64,000 nt of DNA from Caldilineaceae bacterium (lineage in GTDB: Bacteria > Chloroflexota > Anaerolineae > Caldilineales > Caldilineaceae): NCBI GenBank assembly GCA_026708085.1, contig JAPOVP010000056.1, positions 1-64,000 on the forward strand, in the 5' to 3' direction. Made by a program: the position numbers and the translations under genes. Position 1 is the first letter of the stretch, and each line of letters begins with the position of its first letter. Under the pieces are notes generated by a model. It was not told the origin of the DNA and made no database searches. It saw nothing but the letters and a program-made list of their open reading frames with translations. Of this stretch, positions 18,201-26,680 are shown in pieces.

Positions 18201-18991
18201 CGGAATCGGACCGCTCAGCTTGTTGCTCCAGAGGTCCAGCATCTCAAGGTCTGTGAGGTTGCCCAATTCTGGGGGAATCGGACCGCTCAACTGGTTGTTT
18301 CCGAGGCCCAGCCGTCTGAGATTGGTGAGGTAACCCAATTCTGGGGGATCGGACCGTTCAACTGGTTATCCCCGAGGATCAGCCATACCAGGTTGGTGAG
18401 GTTGCCCAGTTCTGGTGGAATCGGACCACTCAACAGGTTGTCTGCAAGTATCAGCCATTCCAGGTTGCTGAGTTCGGCCAATTCTAGCGGAATCGGACCA
18501 GTTAGGCGGTTGCTAAGAAATATCAGCCAATGCAGGTTTTTGAGTCTTGCCAGCTCTGACGGAATTTCCCCGCCCAGCCGGTTATGGTTGAGATAAAGTA
18601 GCTCGAGGTTGGAGAGGTTGCCCAGCTCGGGTGGAACTGCTCCGCTCAACTGATTCTCTGAGAGATTTAGCACTACAAGGCTGGAGAGGTTGCCCAACTC
18701 GGATGGGATGGCTCCCCTCAGATTGTTATCCGAGAGGTCCAATTCGAAGACGCGACCGTTGCGGTCCGTATGGACACCGTGCCACGAAATGAGCGGCCGG
18801 TCACCGAGCCAGTTGCTGTTGTTTTTCCAGTTATCGCCGCCGGTCGCGTGGTAGAGCGCGACCAGCGCTTCTCTGTCGGTGGCTGCGGACGTCTGTGTAT
18901 GGGGCGCTGCGGATGCTTGGGGAATCCTGAGCCCAAGGGTCAGGGCAAGGACAGCCAATACGGCAATCGGGAATCTGAAGGGGGATTTCAT
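15237..18991 (-). pseudogene. Secreted LRR / trypsin-like protease / SH3 protein, frameshifted
   Basis: A signal peptide (MKSPFRFPIAVLAVLALTLG) leads three LRR blocks starting near residues 38, ~307 and ~527. Each opens with DREALIALY...GGDNW and has plant-type repeats of the LSGPIPPELGNLxxL kind. A trypsin/HtrA-like domain follows with His in TNAHVV (~799), Asp in LADLAVLG (~830) and Ser in AGQSGGAL (~905). C-terminal beta-rich regions and an SH3b-like domain (INVRAGPGTSFAIIG to YEGRTAWVYG) complete about 1250 residues. The frame breaks at 18343-18347, where a run of five G needs six to encode GPIPPELGY, so the two frames are 18287-18991 and 15237-18338. This is either a real one-base deletion or a sequencing error. 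The role is probably extracellular binding and proteolysis. Confidence 0.8.
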
Positions 18992-19086
18992 GTTGTTTTC
19001 CTGTTTGCTGGCTAAGGTATCGGTCGGTAGGAGGTCCTTTCTGTTTGAGGCGACGGTATGTGGGAGTCAGTGTAGCATTAGCACTG

Positions 19087-19198
19087 TAGTTCGAGCAAAA
19101 AGCAGTGGCCAGTTGGCAGTGGATAGTGGTCGGGAACTGCCGAAACTCGAAACGTTGAAACTCGAACGGCGGAGTTGGGGACGCGCATGCACGGTGGC
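19087..19198. repeat. Heptamer array plus conserved GGGGACGCGCA motif
   Basis: AGTGGCC/AGTGGTC words are followed by AACTCGA words. The stretch CTCGAAACGT-x-GAAACTCG (19146-19164) recurs at 52987-53006. A second shared motif, GGGGACGCGCATGCACGGTG (from 19177), recurs at 52865 with one change. This ties the two spacers 33 kb apart. Confidence 0.65.
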
Positions 19199-19221
19199 GG
19201 GGCGGTCGGGGCGGCGGGTGA

Positions 19222-19227
19222 TATAAT
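19222..19227 (+). promoter_or_regulatory. Extended -10 promoter of the LRR gene
   Basis: GGGTGATATAATGG contains a perfect TATAAT with a TG one base upstream, an extended -10. No -35 match is visible. Transcription would start near 19235. Confidence 0.55.
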
Positions 19228-19254
19228 GGTGGATCTTGCGTGTTGCGGCGTCTT

Positions 19255-19277
19255 CCCCAGCACTGCCGGGGCTTTTT
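19255..19277 (+). terminator. Terminator-like hairpin in the LRR gene leader
   Basis: CCCCAGCACTGCCGGGG can fold into a hairpin and is followed by CTTTTTT. It lies only ~20 nt after the expected transcription start and 55 bp before the coding start, so it may act as an attenuator or define a very short RNA. Confidence 0.5.
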
Positions 19278-19331
19278 TGCGGCTGCGGGAGAGGGCCGAA
19301 CTATCCTATCAAGCCGAGGGGAGTGTCGTTG

Positions 19332-21188
19332 ATGAGATTCAGGGAGAGGTGTGTGCGGGCCGGCGGTTGGGCGGTGCGGGTGGTGTGGGCGGCGGTGGTT
19401 GTTGCGGCGGGGGCCTGTACGTTTGCGGCGGGGGGGCTGGAGACGGCGCTGTGCTCGAACGGGGTCGCGGTGGCGGAGCCGGCGGAGAACGGGGGGCTGG
19501 TGGCCGACTGCGCGGCGCTGCTGGGGCTGAAGCAGGAGCTGGCCGGGGATGCGGTCCTGAACTGGAGCGAGCAGCTGCCGCTGGATGCGTGGGAGGGCGT
19601 GAGCACCGGCGGGGCGGAGGATGCGCCGGCGCGCGTGACCGAGCTGCAGCTGGACGGGCGGGGGCTGACGGGCGAGATCCCGGCGGGGCTGGGCGCGCTG
19701 TCGATGCTGGAGGGGCTGTGGCTGCACGACAACCGGTTGACGGGCGGGATCCCGGCGGCTCTGGGGACGCTGGTCAAGCTGGAGTGGCTATGGCTCTACG
19801 ACAACCGGCTGACAGGCGCGATTCCGGTCGAGCTGGGGGCGCTGACGCAGCTGGTGGGGCTGGGGCTGCACGAGAACCAGCTGACGGGCCCGGTGCCGGC
19901 CGGGCTGGGCGGGCTGGCTGAGCTGGAGTGGCTGCGGCTGGACGGCAACCGGCTGACGGGCGAGATCCCGGCGGCGCTGGGCGGGCTGGTCGCGCTGAAG
20001 GGGCTGGGTCTGCACAGGAACCAGCTGACGGGCCCGATCCCGGTCGAGCTGGGCGGGCTGGCCGCGGTCGAATGGTTGCGGCTGGACGGCAATCACCTAG
20101 AGGGAGAGATCCCGGCGGAACTGGGTTCGCTGGCCAACCTGGAGGGGCTGGGTCTGCAGGAGAACCATTTGGAGGGGACGATCCCGCCCGAGCTGGGCGG
20201 GCTGGCCAATCTCAACTGGCTGCATCTGTTCAACAACGATCTGGAGGGCGGGATCCCGCCTGAGCTGGGGGGGTTGGAGAATCTGGAGTGGCTGCGGCTG
20301 GACGGCAACGGTCTTTCGGGCGCGATCCCGGCAGAGCTGGGCGAACTGGTCAATCTGCGCGAGCTGCGCCTTTCGGACAACCGGCTGACCGGCCCGGTGC
20401 CGGCGGCGTTGGGGTCGCTTGCGAGTCTGGAGTGGCTGCGGCTATCGGATAACCAGTTGTCGGGCGCGATCCCGGCGGAGCTGACCGGGCTGAGCAGGTT
20501 GCGCGAGCTGGGGCTGGCCGACAACCGGCTGACGGGTGAGATTCCGGCGGCGCTGGGCGAACTCGTCTTCCTGGAGGGGCTGGGGCTGGAGGGGAACGGG
20601 CTGACGGGCGCGATCCCGGCCGAGCTGGGCGGGCTGGCCGACCTGGAGTGGCTGCACCTGGCGGACAACCGGTTGGAGGACCCGATCCCGGCGGCACTGG
20701 GCGAGCTGGCCAAGCTACAGTGGCTGCGGCTGGACGGCAACCGGCTGACGGGCGAGATTCCGGCGGCACTGGGTGAGCTGCACGATCTGAAGGGGTTGGA
20801 CCTAGACGGGAACGGGCTGACGGGCGCGATCCCGGAGGAACTGGGGCATCTCGACAATCTGAGAGAGCTGGGGCTGGCCGATAACGGGTTGACGGGCGCG
20901 ATCCCGGCGGCCTTGGGCGCGCTCGACGACCTGCGGGAGCTGCGGCTGGACGGCAACCGGCTGGCAGGCGCGATCCCGGCCGCGCTGGGCGCGCTGACGA
21001 ATCTGCGCGAGCTGGGTCTTGCCGACAACGGTTTAACGGACGGGGTGCCGGCGGCGCTGGACGGGCTGGTCAATCTGCGCCGGGTGCGGCTGGCGGGGAA
21101 CGGGTTGGACGGCTGTGTGCCGGGGCACTGGCGCGAGGTGGGTGACGGCGATTTTGGGGAGGCGGGGCTGGGGTTTTGCGGGGGATAG
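19332..21188 (+). CDS. Secreted leucine-rich-repeat protein
   Basis: The 618-residue product has a basic N-terminus, a hydrophobic stretch VVWAAVVVAAGAC and a possible lipidation cysteine, so it is exported and perhaps membrane-anchored. From ~100 to ~600 it consists of about 21 plant-type LRRs of 24 residues (LTGEIPAALGELxxLxxLxLxxN). It ends with a capping motif LDGCVPGHWREVGDGDFGEA. It has no enzymatic domain. ATG at 19332 was chosen because the signal peptide follows and GAGGGGAG lies upstream; a longer frame from 19236 runs through the terminator hairpin. It is divergent from the LRR-protease gene. A binding role at the cell surface is likely; the ligand is unknown. Confidence 0.85.
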   Translation: MRFRERCVRAGGWAVRVVWAAVVVAAGACTFAAGGLETALCSNGVAVAEPAENGGLVADCAALLGLKQELAGDAVLNWSEQLPLDAWEGVSTGGAEDAPARVTELQLDGRGLTGEIPAGLGALSMLEGLWLHDNRLTGGIPAALGTLVKLEWLWLYDNRLTGAIPVELGALTQLVGLGLHENQLTGPVPAGLGGLAELEWLRLDGNRLTGEIPAALGGLVALKGLGLHRNQLTGPIPVELGGLAAVEWLRLDGNHLEGEIPAELGSLANLEGLGLQENHLEGTIPPELGGLANLNWLHLFNNDLEGGIPPELGGLENLEWLRLDGNGLSGAIPAELGELVNLRELRLSDNRLTGPVPAALGSLASLEWLRLSDNQLSGAIPAELTGLSRLRELGLADNRLTGEIPAALGELVFLEGLGLEGNGLTGAIPAELGGLADLEWLHLADNRLEDPIPAALGELAKLQWLRLDGNRLTGEIPAALGELHDLKGLDLDGNGLTGAIPEELGHLDNLRELGLADNGLTGAIPAALGALDDLRELRLDGNRLAGAIPAALGALTNLRELGLADNGLTDGVPAALDGLVNLRRVRLAGNGLDGCVPGHWREVGDGDFGEAGLGFCGG

Positions 21189-21227
21189 CGGCCGGGGACG
21201 GCCGTAGTTCGTGATTCGTGATTCGTG

Positions 21228-21352
21228 GACACCAGTTTTTCGTTTTTGGTTTTCAGTTTTTCGTGAACACCGGTTGGCCGCGAGTGCGGCAGTTGCCGTT
21301 ACTAAAAACTCGAAACTCGAAACTCGAAACCAAAAACTGCAGTTGCCGTTGG
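21228..21352. repeat. Palindromic interspersed element, copy A
   Basis: The element starts GGACACCAG, has a T-rich left arm of heptamers (TTTTTCG, TTTTCAG), a central core GTGAACACCGGTTGGCCGCG... (21263-21303), then an A-rich right arm complementary to the left (AAAAACTCGAAACTCGAAAC) and ends CTGCAGTTGCCGTTGG. The 41-bp core matches copy B (24742-24782) at 38 positions. It lies between two converging genes and is preceded by TTCGTGA heptamers at 21208-21228. Confidence 0.75.
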
Positions 21353-21473
21353 CGGCAGCGGTTGAATTCTGAGAAGGGGCACAGGCGGACCGAAGGGATA
21401 TCGCCTGCGCGCAGAAGATTTCGACGGGTAGGCGCAGGCGATGATGATGTAGCGTGTTCTCCACTTTCGGCGC

Positions 21474-22901
21474 TCACGATGCGTTGACGGCGTAGATGCG
21501 GGCGTCGCGCAGGTAGAAGCGCAGGCAGATCTCGCGGCCGGTGAGGGCGGTGGTGTCGTTCTCGCCCCAGCGCAGCGGCAGCGCAGAGCCATCCACATCA
21601 ACGAAAAGGCATCTTTCGCGTTCGTAGCCCTCGATCGGGTGGCCGTTCGGCTGGCGCGCCTCGACCATGACGTAGGCCTGATCGGGCAGGAGGGTGCCGG
21701 TGCCGCTCCGGAGGTTGACGGTGAGGGTGTGCGCGGGGGCGGTGAAGAGGGGCGAGGAGAACTCGGCGTTGGACTGCGCGCCGACCCAGGTGATACGGTC
21801 GACGGGCGTGCTGTAGCGGTGCATGGTGTTGTATTCGAGGAAGCAGAGGCGGCCGTCGACGACGAAGGGTGTGCAGGTGGTGAAGACGCCGGCGTGCATG
21901 TTGCGGGCGGGGCGCTGCCAGCGGAGGCCGTCGTGGCTGACCCACCATTCGTAGAGCAGATGGGGGCCGTGTTCGCCGATCATGAGCGGGCTGCGGGCGT
22001 AGTTGCGCATCAGGCCGACGAAGCGGTCGCGGTAGGGGAAGACGGTGAACATGTAGAGCTCGAGCTCGGGCGGGTCGTCGGCGTCGGGCTCGATGAAGTT
22101 TTCGAGCCGCGACCAGTGGAGGCCGTCGTCGCTGCTGCGGATTGCGAGGACGCGGCGCTGGCCGCGCGGGTCGTCGGCGCCGATGCTGTCGGGGTAGGGG
22201 AAGTGATACGGGCGCAGCACGGCCTGGTAGCAGCGGTATTGGCCGGCGCGCGGGTCGTAGATAGCGGAGAAGGCGTCGTTGCCGTCGCGGAAGGCGGGGC
22301 CGTGCTCCGATTCGCGCCAGTGCAGGCCGTCGGCGGAGAAGGCGGCACCGGCGTTGTGGACGGGGTGAAAGCCGGGCTGGGCTGCGGCGGGCGCGGGTCC
22401 CCAGCCGGTGTGGAGCATGGCGTAGCGCCGCTGCGGGGGCGCGTCGTCGTTGTGCATGACGGAGAAGATGCCGCCGTAGTCGATCAGCACGTTGGGCGAC
22501 TGCGGGTCGGGGACGATGCCGAGGTCGGGCCGTTCGAAGTGGACGCCGTCGCGGGTGCGCGCGTAGCAGACCTGCCACTTCATTTTGGCAGGGTCCCAGC
22601 CGGGGCGGGTGAGGCTGAAGGTCTTGGCGCTTTCGGAGTGGCTGCGGGCGCTGGCCTGTGCCGGGCCGAGATGCTCGACGAGAAAGGGCTCGGGGCTGCG
22701 CCGCAGGCTGTACCAGACGTGGACCGTGCCGTCGGCGTCCTGCAGGGTGGTGAAGGCGAGGGCCTGGGCGAACCGGTTGAGGTCCTGCTCGAGGCCCTGG
22801 GGCGGGTCGGGGTCTCTGCGCAGCGTGCAGCCGCCGGTCTGCAGCAGCCCGCGCGGCTCGTGCACGTCTGCGAGGGACATGAAAAGCAGCGGGAAGGTCA
22901 T
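21474..22901 (-). CDS. Five-bladed propeller glycosidase-like protein
   Basis: The 475-residue product has the repeated blade pattern of GH32/GH43-type beta-propellers: WYSLRR, WQVCYARTRDGVHFERPDLG, SADGLHWRESEHGP, SSDDGLHWSRLENF, YEWWVSHDGLRWQRPARN. No signal peptide is obvious. A C-terminal beta-sandwich-like part (about 390-475) resembles the region after the propeller in GH32-type enzymes. I cannot name catalytic residues with certainty. The location beside a dehydrogenase, ThuA and a sugar ABC transporter supports glycoside processing. It could also be a non-catalytic sugar-binding homologue. Confidence 0.65.
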   Translation of the reverse strand: MTFPLLFMSLADVHEPRGLLQTGGCTLRRDPDPPQGLEQDLNRFAQALAFTTLQDADGTVHVWYSLRRSPEPFLVEHLGPAQASARSHSESAKTFSLTRPGWDPAKMKWQVCYARTRDGVHFERPDLGIVPDPQSPNVLIDYGGIFSVMHNDDAPPQRRYAMLHTGWGPAPAAAQPGFHPVHNAGAAFSADGLHWRESEHGPAFRDGNDAFSAIYDPRAGQYRCYQAVLRPYHFPYPDSIGADDPRGQRRVLAIRSSDDGLHWSRLENFIEPDADDPPELELYMFTVFPYRDRFVGLMRNYARSPLMIGEHGPHLLYEWWVSHDGLRWQRPARNMHAGVFTTCTPFVVDGRLCFLEYNTMHRYSTPVDRITWVGAQSNAEFSSPLFTAPAHTLTVNLRSGTGTLLPDQAYVMVEARQPNGHPIEGYERERCLFVDVDGSALPLRWGENDTTALTGREICLRFYLRDARIYAVNAS

Positions 22902-22929
22902 CGGCCGTCTCCTCGCGCGTGCGGCGCGC

Positions 22930-23009
22930 TATGAGTCGTGAGTCGTGAGTCGCGTCTCCGGGCGCTATTGGCAGTCGGACTGCTGCCAGTCGGACTATTG
23001 CCAGTCGAA
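22930..23009. repeat. Heptamers and 15-bp triplication reaching into a stop codon
   Basis: GAGTCGT heptamers (22932-22953) are followed by three 15-bp units at 22965-22979, 22980-22994 and 22995-23009. Each begins CTATTG or CTGCTG and ends CAGTCGGA or CAGTCGAA. The last unit is the end of the dehydrogenase coding sequence (FDWQ-stop), so the spacer copies look derived from it. Confidence 0.75.
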
Positions 23010-23945
23010 CACGGTGCCCAGGAGCTGATGGGGGCTGTCGCGCAGGGTGTCGTAGGTGCGCCGGGCGCCGGTCAGCGGCACGACATCATGGAGCAGGGGC
23101 GCGATCCGGACCAGCCCGCGGCGCACGAGCCGGCAGACGTTGGCGAGGTCGTCGCGGTCGTAGCCGGTGTTCTGCCTGATGTTGATCTCGTGGGCCTGCC
23201 CCAGATTGAAGGTGTAGTTGACGTTGAAGCGGCCGGCGATGAGCATGAGGCGGCCGCGCTGCTTGAGCGCGCGGATCAGCCGGTCCTCCATGCCCTCGAC
23301 GCCGGCAGTGTCGATGAGCGCGTCGAAGGCGCGGTCGGCGATTTGTCTCTCCCAGCCGTCGCCGGCGACGTCGAAGATCTCTTCGGCCGCGCCGATCTCC
23401 CGCGCCAGCTCGAGGCGGCGGCGGTCGATTTCGCAGACGGCGACGCGCGCGCCCATGGCGTTGGCGATCTGGGCGGCCATCTGGCCGATGAAGCCCTGGC
23501 CGGCGATGAGGACGCGTTCCCCCATGCGCAGATCGGCGTGGCGGCAGGAGTGCATGGCGACGCCGGTCATGCCGAAGAGCGCGGCGTGGGTGGGGTCGAC
23601 GTCGGGCGGCAGTCTGATGAGCAGGCCGTCCTCGCGCGCGACGACATATTCCATGTGGTCGGCGTTGATGTAGACGAGGTCGCCGGCGGCGAGCCGTGTC
23701 ACGTCGGGGCCGGTTTCGATCACGCGCCCGACGTGTTGGTAGCCCCAGCCGGCGGGCAGCGCGTCGTCGGGGTGGGCGTAGTTGCCGCCGGTGAGGTCGT
23801 TGTGCTCGGTGCCGTTGGTGATGCCGGAGTAGACGGTCCGGCTCTTAACCTGGTTGCCGGTTGGCGCCGGCGGCGCGGGCCAGTCGTCGACGAGCAGTTT
23901 TTCACGTGTATTGTCGGGCCTGAGTCTCGTGACCAGTGCGCGCAT
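22995..23945 (-). CDS. Medium-chain dehydrogenase/reductase
   Basis: The 316-residue protein is a medium-chain NAD(P)-dependent alcohol/polyol dehydrogenase homologue. The N-terminal GroES-like half has YSGITNGTEHNDLTG and GWGYQHVGRVIETG, and the Rossmann half has VLIAGQGFIGQMAAQIANAMG. The cysteines of the structural zinc site are missing, as in several short members. It lies 16 bp downstream of ThuA on the same strand and probably shares its transcript. It likely oxidises a sugar or polyol-derived substrate; which one cannot be told. Confidence 0.75.
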   Translation of the reverse strand: MRALVTRLRPDNTREKLLVDDWPAPPAPTGNQVKSRTVYSGITNGTEHNDLTGGNYAHPDDALPAGWGYQHVGRVIETGPDVTRLAAGDLVYINADHMEYVVAREDGLLIRLPPDVDPTHAALFGMTGVAMHSCRHADLRMGERVLIAGQGFIGQMAAQIANAMGARVAVCEIDRRRLELAREIGAAEEIFDVAGDGWERQIADRAFDALIDTAGVEGMEDRLIRALKQRGRLMLIAGRFNVNYTFNLGQAHEINIRQNTGYDRDDLANVCRLVRRGLVRIAPLLHDVVPLTGARRTYDTLRDSPHQLLGTVFDWQ

Positions 23946-23961
23946 GGGCGGTCTCCGGGCG

Positions 23962-24633
23962 TCAGATCCGGCGGGCGGTCCAGCGGATGGCGCGTGCGAC
24001 GGTTTCGCCGAAGCCGGGATTGGCCCAGGTCAGGTTGTCGTGGCCGGACTGGAAGCAGACGACGCGGGCGCGCTTGTGCGTCCTGGCCCAGGCGATTGCC
24101 TTCATGCTCTTGGGGTGGTCGGCCGTGAGGAGAATTTCGCTGTCTTCATCCGGCTCGTCCATCAGGTAGGTCTCGTCCTCCATCTGCCAAGCGCTGCGGC
24201 CGGCGGTGATGGGGTGTGCCGGGCGGGCGATCTCGATGCGGACCGTCTGCTCGGGGTGGTGGCGGAAGCTGCGGTCCTCGATGCCGGCGATTTCGCTCCA
24301 GAGCGGCCACTGCGGGTAGGCGAGGATGGCGTGGTGCAGGAGGATGATGCCCTGCGCGGTCTCGCCCAGGTGCGCGAGCGCGGTCTCCGGTTTTCCGGCG
24401 TACCAGGGCCCGTCGTCCCTGGGACCGTCCATCAGCATCGTGTAGAAGAGGGCGACGTCGTAGCCGTCGCGCACCTCTGCGCGTGCGGAGGCGAAGTCGT
24501 CCATGTGCTGGATGTAGGCGTCGACGCCGGGCAGGCTGCGGAAGAAGCGGTGAAAGTTGCGCACGTCGTAGCCGTGTCCGCCGGTGATCACCGCCAGCTG
24601 GATTGGGTTTTCTGCTGTCCTCTCTGCGGTCAT
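23962..24633 (-). CDS. thuA: ThuA-domain protein
   Basis: The 223-residue product has the ThuA (trehalose-utilisation, glutamine-amidotransferase-like) fold: AVITGGHGYDVRNFHRFF at the N-terminus, FYTMLMDGP, LGETAQGIILLHHAI, HPEQTVRIEIARPAHPIT and VVCFQSGHDNLTW near the end. The family accompanies sugar-oxidation operons; in rhizobia ThuA/ThuB act in trehalose catabolism through keto-sugars. With the adjacent dehydrogenase it forms a ThuAB-like pair. Substrate assignment to trehalose would be over-reading. Confidence 0.8.
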   Translation of the reverse strand: MTAERTAENPIQLAVITGGHGYDVRNFHRFFRSLPGVDAYIQHMDDFASARAEVRDGYDVALFYTMLMDGPRDDGPWYAGKPETALAHLGETAQGIILLHHAILAYPQWPLWSEIAGIEDRSFRHHPEQTVRIEIARPAHPITAGRSAWQMEDETYLMDEPDEDSEILLTADHPKSMKAIAWARTHKRARVVCFQSGHDNLTWANPGFGETVARAIRWTARRI

Positions 24634-24699
24634 CTTCTGCTCCGGCGCCGGCGAATGAAAGGGAACGCTGGAGACGGAGGCGGTCCCGTCTCCAGCGTT

Positions 24700-24828
24700 G
24701 ACACCAGTTTCTAGTTTCTAGTTTTTGGCTTTTAGTTTTTAGTGAACACCGATTGGCCGCGTGTGCGGCCGTTGCCGTTACTAAAAACTCAAAACACAAA
24801 ACTAAAAACTGCAGTTGACGTTGCCGTT
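24700..24828. repeat. Palindromic interspersed element, copy B
   Basis: It has the same organisation as copy A: GACACCAG, TTCTAGT/TTTTTAG heptamers, core at 24742-24782, A-rich arm (ACTAAAAACTCAAAACACAA) and CTGCAGTTG. GAGTTAC heptamers follow at 24829-24842. It sits upstream of thuA and downstream of the binding-protein gene. Confidence 0.75.
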
Positions 24829-24868
24829 CGAGTTACGAGTTACGGCAGTATTGCCGCCGGCAGATGCG

Positions 24869-26536
24869 CTACTGCGCGCGCGCCAGGGCGGCGTTGTAGG
24901 CGTCTACGATATCCTGTGCGCCCATGCTCTCGATCGTCGAGGTCAGTTCGCCCCAGGTGTCGTCGTTAATCTCAAGCTGCCCCTCGATCATCTGCTGGAT
25001 CGTTTCAAGCAGATAGGTATCGATCGGGGTGCCCAGGCTGGCGGCCACCTCCGCCTCCTCTTCGTTCAGGATGATGGAGGGCAGGGGGTCGCCGTAGGAG
25101 CCGCTGGGATTGATGAAGTTGTCGTCGATCCAGCGCCAGCCATCGGGGAACTCGGGCGCGGGCCAGTCCGCCATCAGGCCCCAGTGGGGCTCGGCCTCGG
25201 GCCACCAGACGCGGGCGAGCGAGCCGATGTCGTTGATGAAGGCCGACTCGTTCGTCATCGCGGGCGGGGATTCGGGGATCATCCCGCTGCAGTAGTGTTT
25301 CTCCTTGAGGCTGGGGTGGCGCTGGATGGTATCGGTGTAGCACTTGGTGCCATCGGCGCGATAGGTCCAGTCGACGCCCTCTTTGCCCTGGTAGATGAGG
25401 AAGCGGCCCTCGGTGCTGAAGAGGTAGTCGAGCAGCCAGACCGAGGCATCGATCTCCGCCTGGGAGGAGGAGGCCGAGATAACGAGCGGGTTGCCGAGCC
25501 AGACATTGGAGGGGGCGGGCCAGAGGATCTTCTCGCCGTCGATTGTCAGCGACATGACGGGGTAGAACTTGCCCTGGTCGATGCCGGCGTTGGCGACGCA
25601 GGAGTAGAAGTGCCAGCCGGTGTTTTCGAGGATGGCCCCGGCTTCGCAGGTGCCGCGTGCCAGCGCCTCCCAGTCCGGGTCGCTCATGGTGGCGTATTCG
25701 GGGTGAAGGATGCCGTTCTCGAACATCCAGTTCATGAACTCGACCATGTGGCGGAAGCGGGACATGAGCGGGCCGTACTCATATTGCTCGGTGTAGGGAT
25801 TGTAGTAGACGGTCAGGTCGGTGCCCAGCCATTTGGCCCAGTTGGCGGCGTGGCCGGTGAAGCCGTTGCGGCTGGAGATGACCGGTTTGCCGCCGAGCTG
25901 GTCTTTGAGGCAGAGCATGGCGTTCTTGAGGTCGTCCAGGTCCAGAATGGCGTCCCAGTTGCCGTTCCATCTGTCCTCGATGATGCCGCACTGTTCGATC
26001 AGGTCGGCGCGCAGCTGGAGCCACGGCCGCAGCTGGCGCAGGCGCCTGACCTGGGGCACGCCGTAGATGTTGCCGTCGGGCGAGGTCATCAGCCGTTCCA
26101 TATCGGGCTGTCTGGCCATTTCGGCGACGAGGTTAGGCATCTTGCCGTCGTCGATGTAGTCGCTGAGCGAGACGAAGAGCCCTTGCGGGCCGAACTCGTG
26201 GGCGATGTCCATCGGCGTGCCGGTGGTGTCGGCGGGCAGGCCGAGCTGCATGATGTCCGGCAGGTCGCCCGACGCGAGCGTGGTGGCGATGCGTTCGCCG
26301 AGGAACTCGCGCGGGATCTGGCGGAAGCCGAAGTTGAAGCCGGTGCGGTCGGCCAGCAGCTGCATCGAGTAGGTCTCGGGCGTGATGTCGCCGAAGACGC
26401 CTTCGGGCGCGAGCATCAGCTCGAGCACCAGCTCTTCGGGCTCGGCGGTCATCTGCTCGGCTGGCATACAACCCACGGCCAGCATGCTCAAAATGATGAG
26501 CAGACCCAGGGATGACGACAGGCTGAATCTCTTCAT
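24869..26536 (-). CDS. Carbohydrate ABC transporter binding lipoprotein (LplA-like)
   Basis: The start at 26536 has GAGGAG upstream and gives a type II signal peptide, MKRFSLSSSLGLLIILSMLAVGC, with the lipobox cysteine at ~23. The mature 555-residue precursor product is a large extracellular solute-binding protein of the family that works with LplB/LplC-type permeases: FGDITPETYSMQLLADRTGF, LASGDLPDIMQLG, GNIYGVPQVRR, NPLVISASSSQAEIDASVWL. It probably captures oligosaccharides or uronosides outside the cell. The two permease genes lie upstream in the same operon; no ATPase is present, which is usual because a shared MsmK-like ATPase can serve. Confidence 0.85.
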   Translation of the reverse strand: MKRFSLSSSLGLLIILSMLAVGCMPAEQMTAEPEELVLELMLAPEGVFGDITPETYSMQLLADRTGFNFGFRQIPREFLGERIATTLASGDLPDIMQLGLPADTTGTPMDIAHEFGPQGLFVSLSDYIDDGKMPNLVAEMARQPDMERLMTSPDGNIYGVPQVRRLRQLRPWLQLRADLIEQCGIIEDRWNGNWDAILDLDDLKNAMLCLKDQLGGKPVISSRNGFTGHAANWAKWLGTDLTVYYNPYTEQYEYGPLMSRFRHMVEFMNWMFENGILHPEYATMSDPDWEALARGTCEAGAILENTGWHFYSCVANAGIDQGKFYPVMSLTIDGEKILWPAPSNVWLGNPLVISASSSQAEIDASVWLLDYLFSTEGRFLIYQGKEGVDWTYRADGTKCYTDTIQRHPSLKEKHYCSGMIPESPPAMTNESAFINDIGSLARVWWPEAEPHWGLMADWPAPEFPDGWRWIDDNFINPSGSYGDPLPSIILNEEEAEVAASLGTPIDTYLLETIQQMIEGQLEINDDTWGELTSTIESMGAQDIVDAYNAALARAQ

Positions 26537-26602
26537 TTTCTTCTCCTCGATGGTGGAAGTGACGTGAATCGAACGTGAAAGCGGGCCTTCGTACTCCATA
26601 CT

Positions 26603-26644
26603 GCGTACTGCCGATAGCGTACTGCCGATAGCGTACTGCCTATG
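26603..26644. repeat. Three tandem 14-bp units
   Basis: GCGTACTGCCGATA is repeated at 26603, 26617 and 26631 (last unit GCGTACTGCCTATG). Each 14-mer equals two heptamers, matching the period of the other spacer arrays. Confidence 0.75.
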
Positions 26645-26680
26645 GCGCAAGAGCGGACGGGGCGCTTGCGCGGCCGGGAC

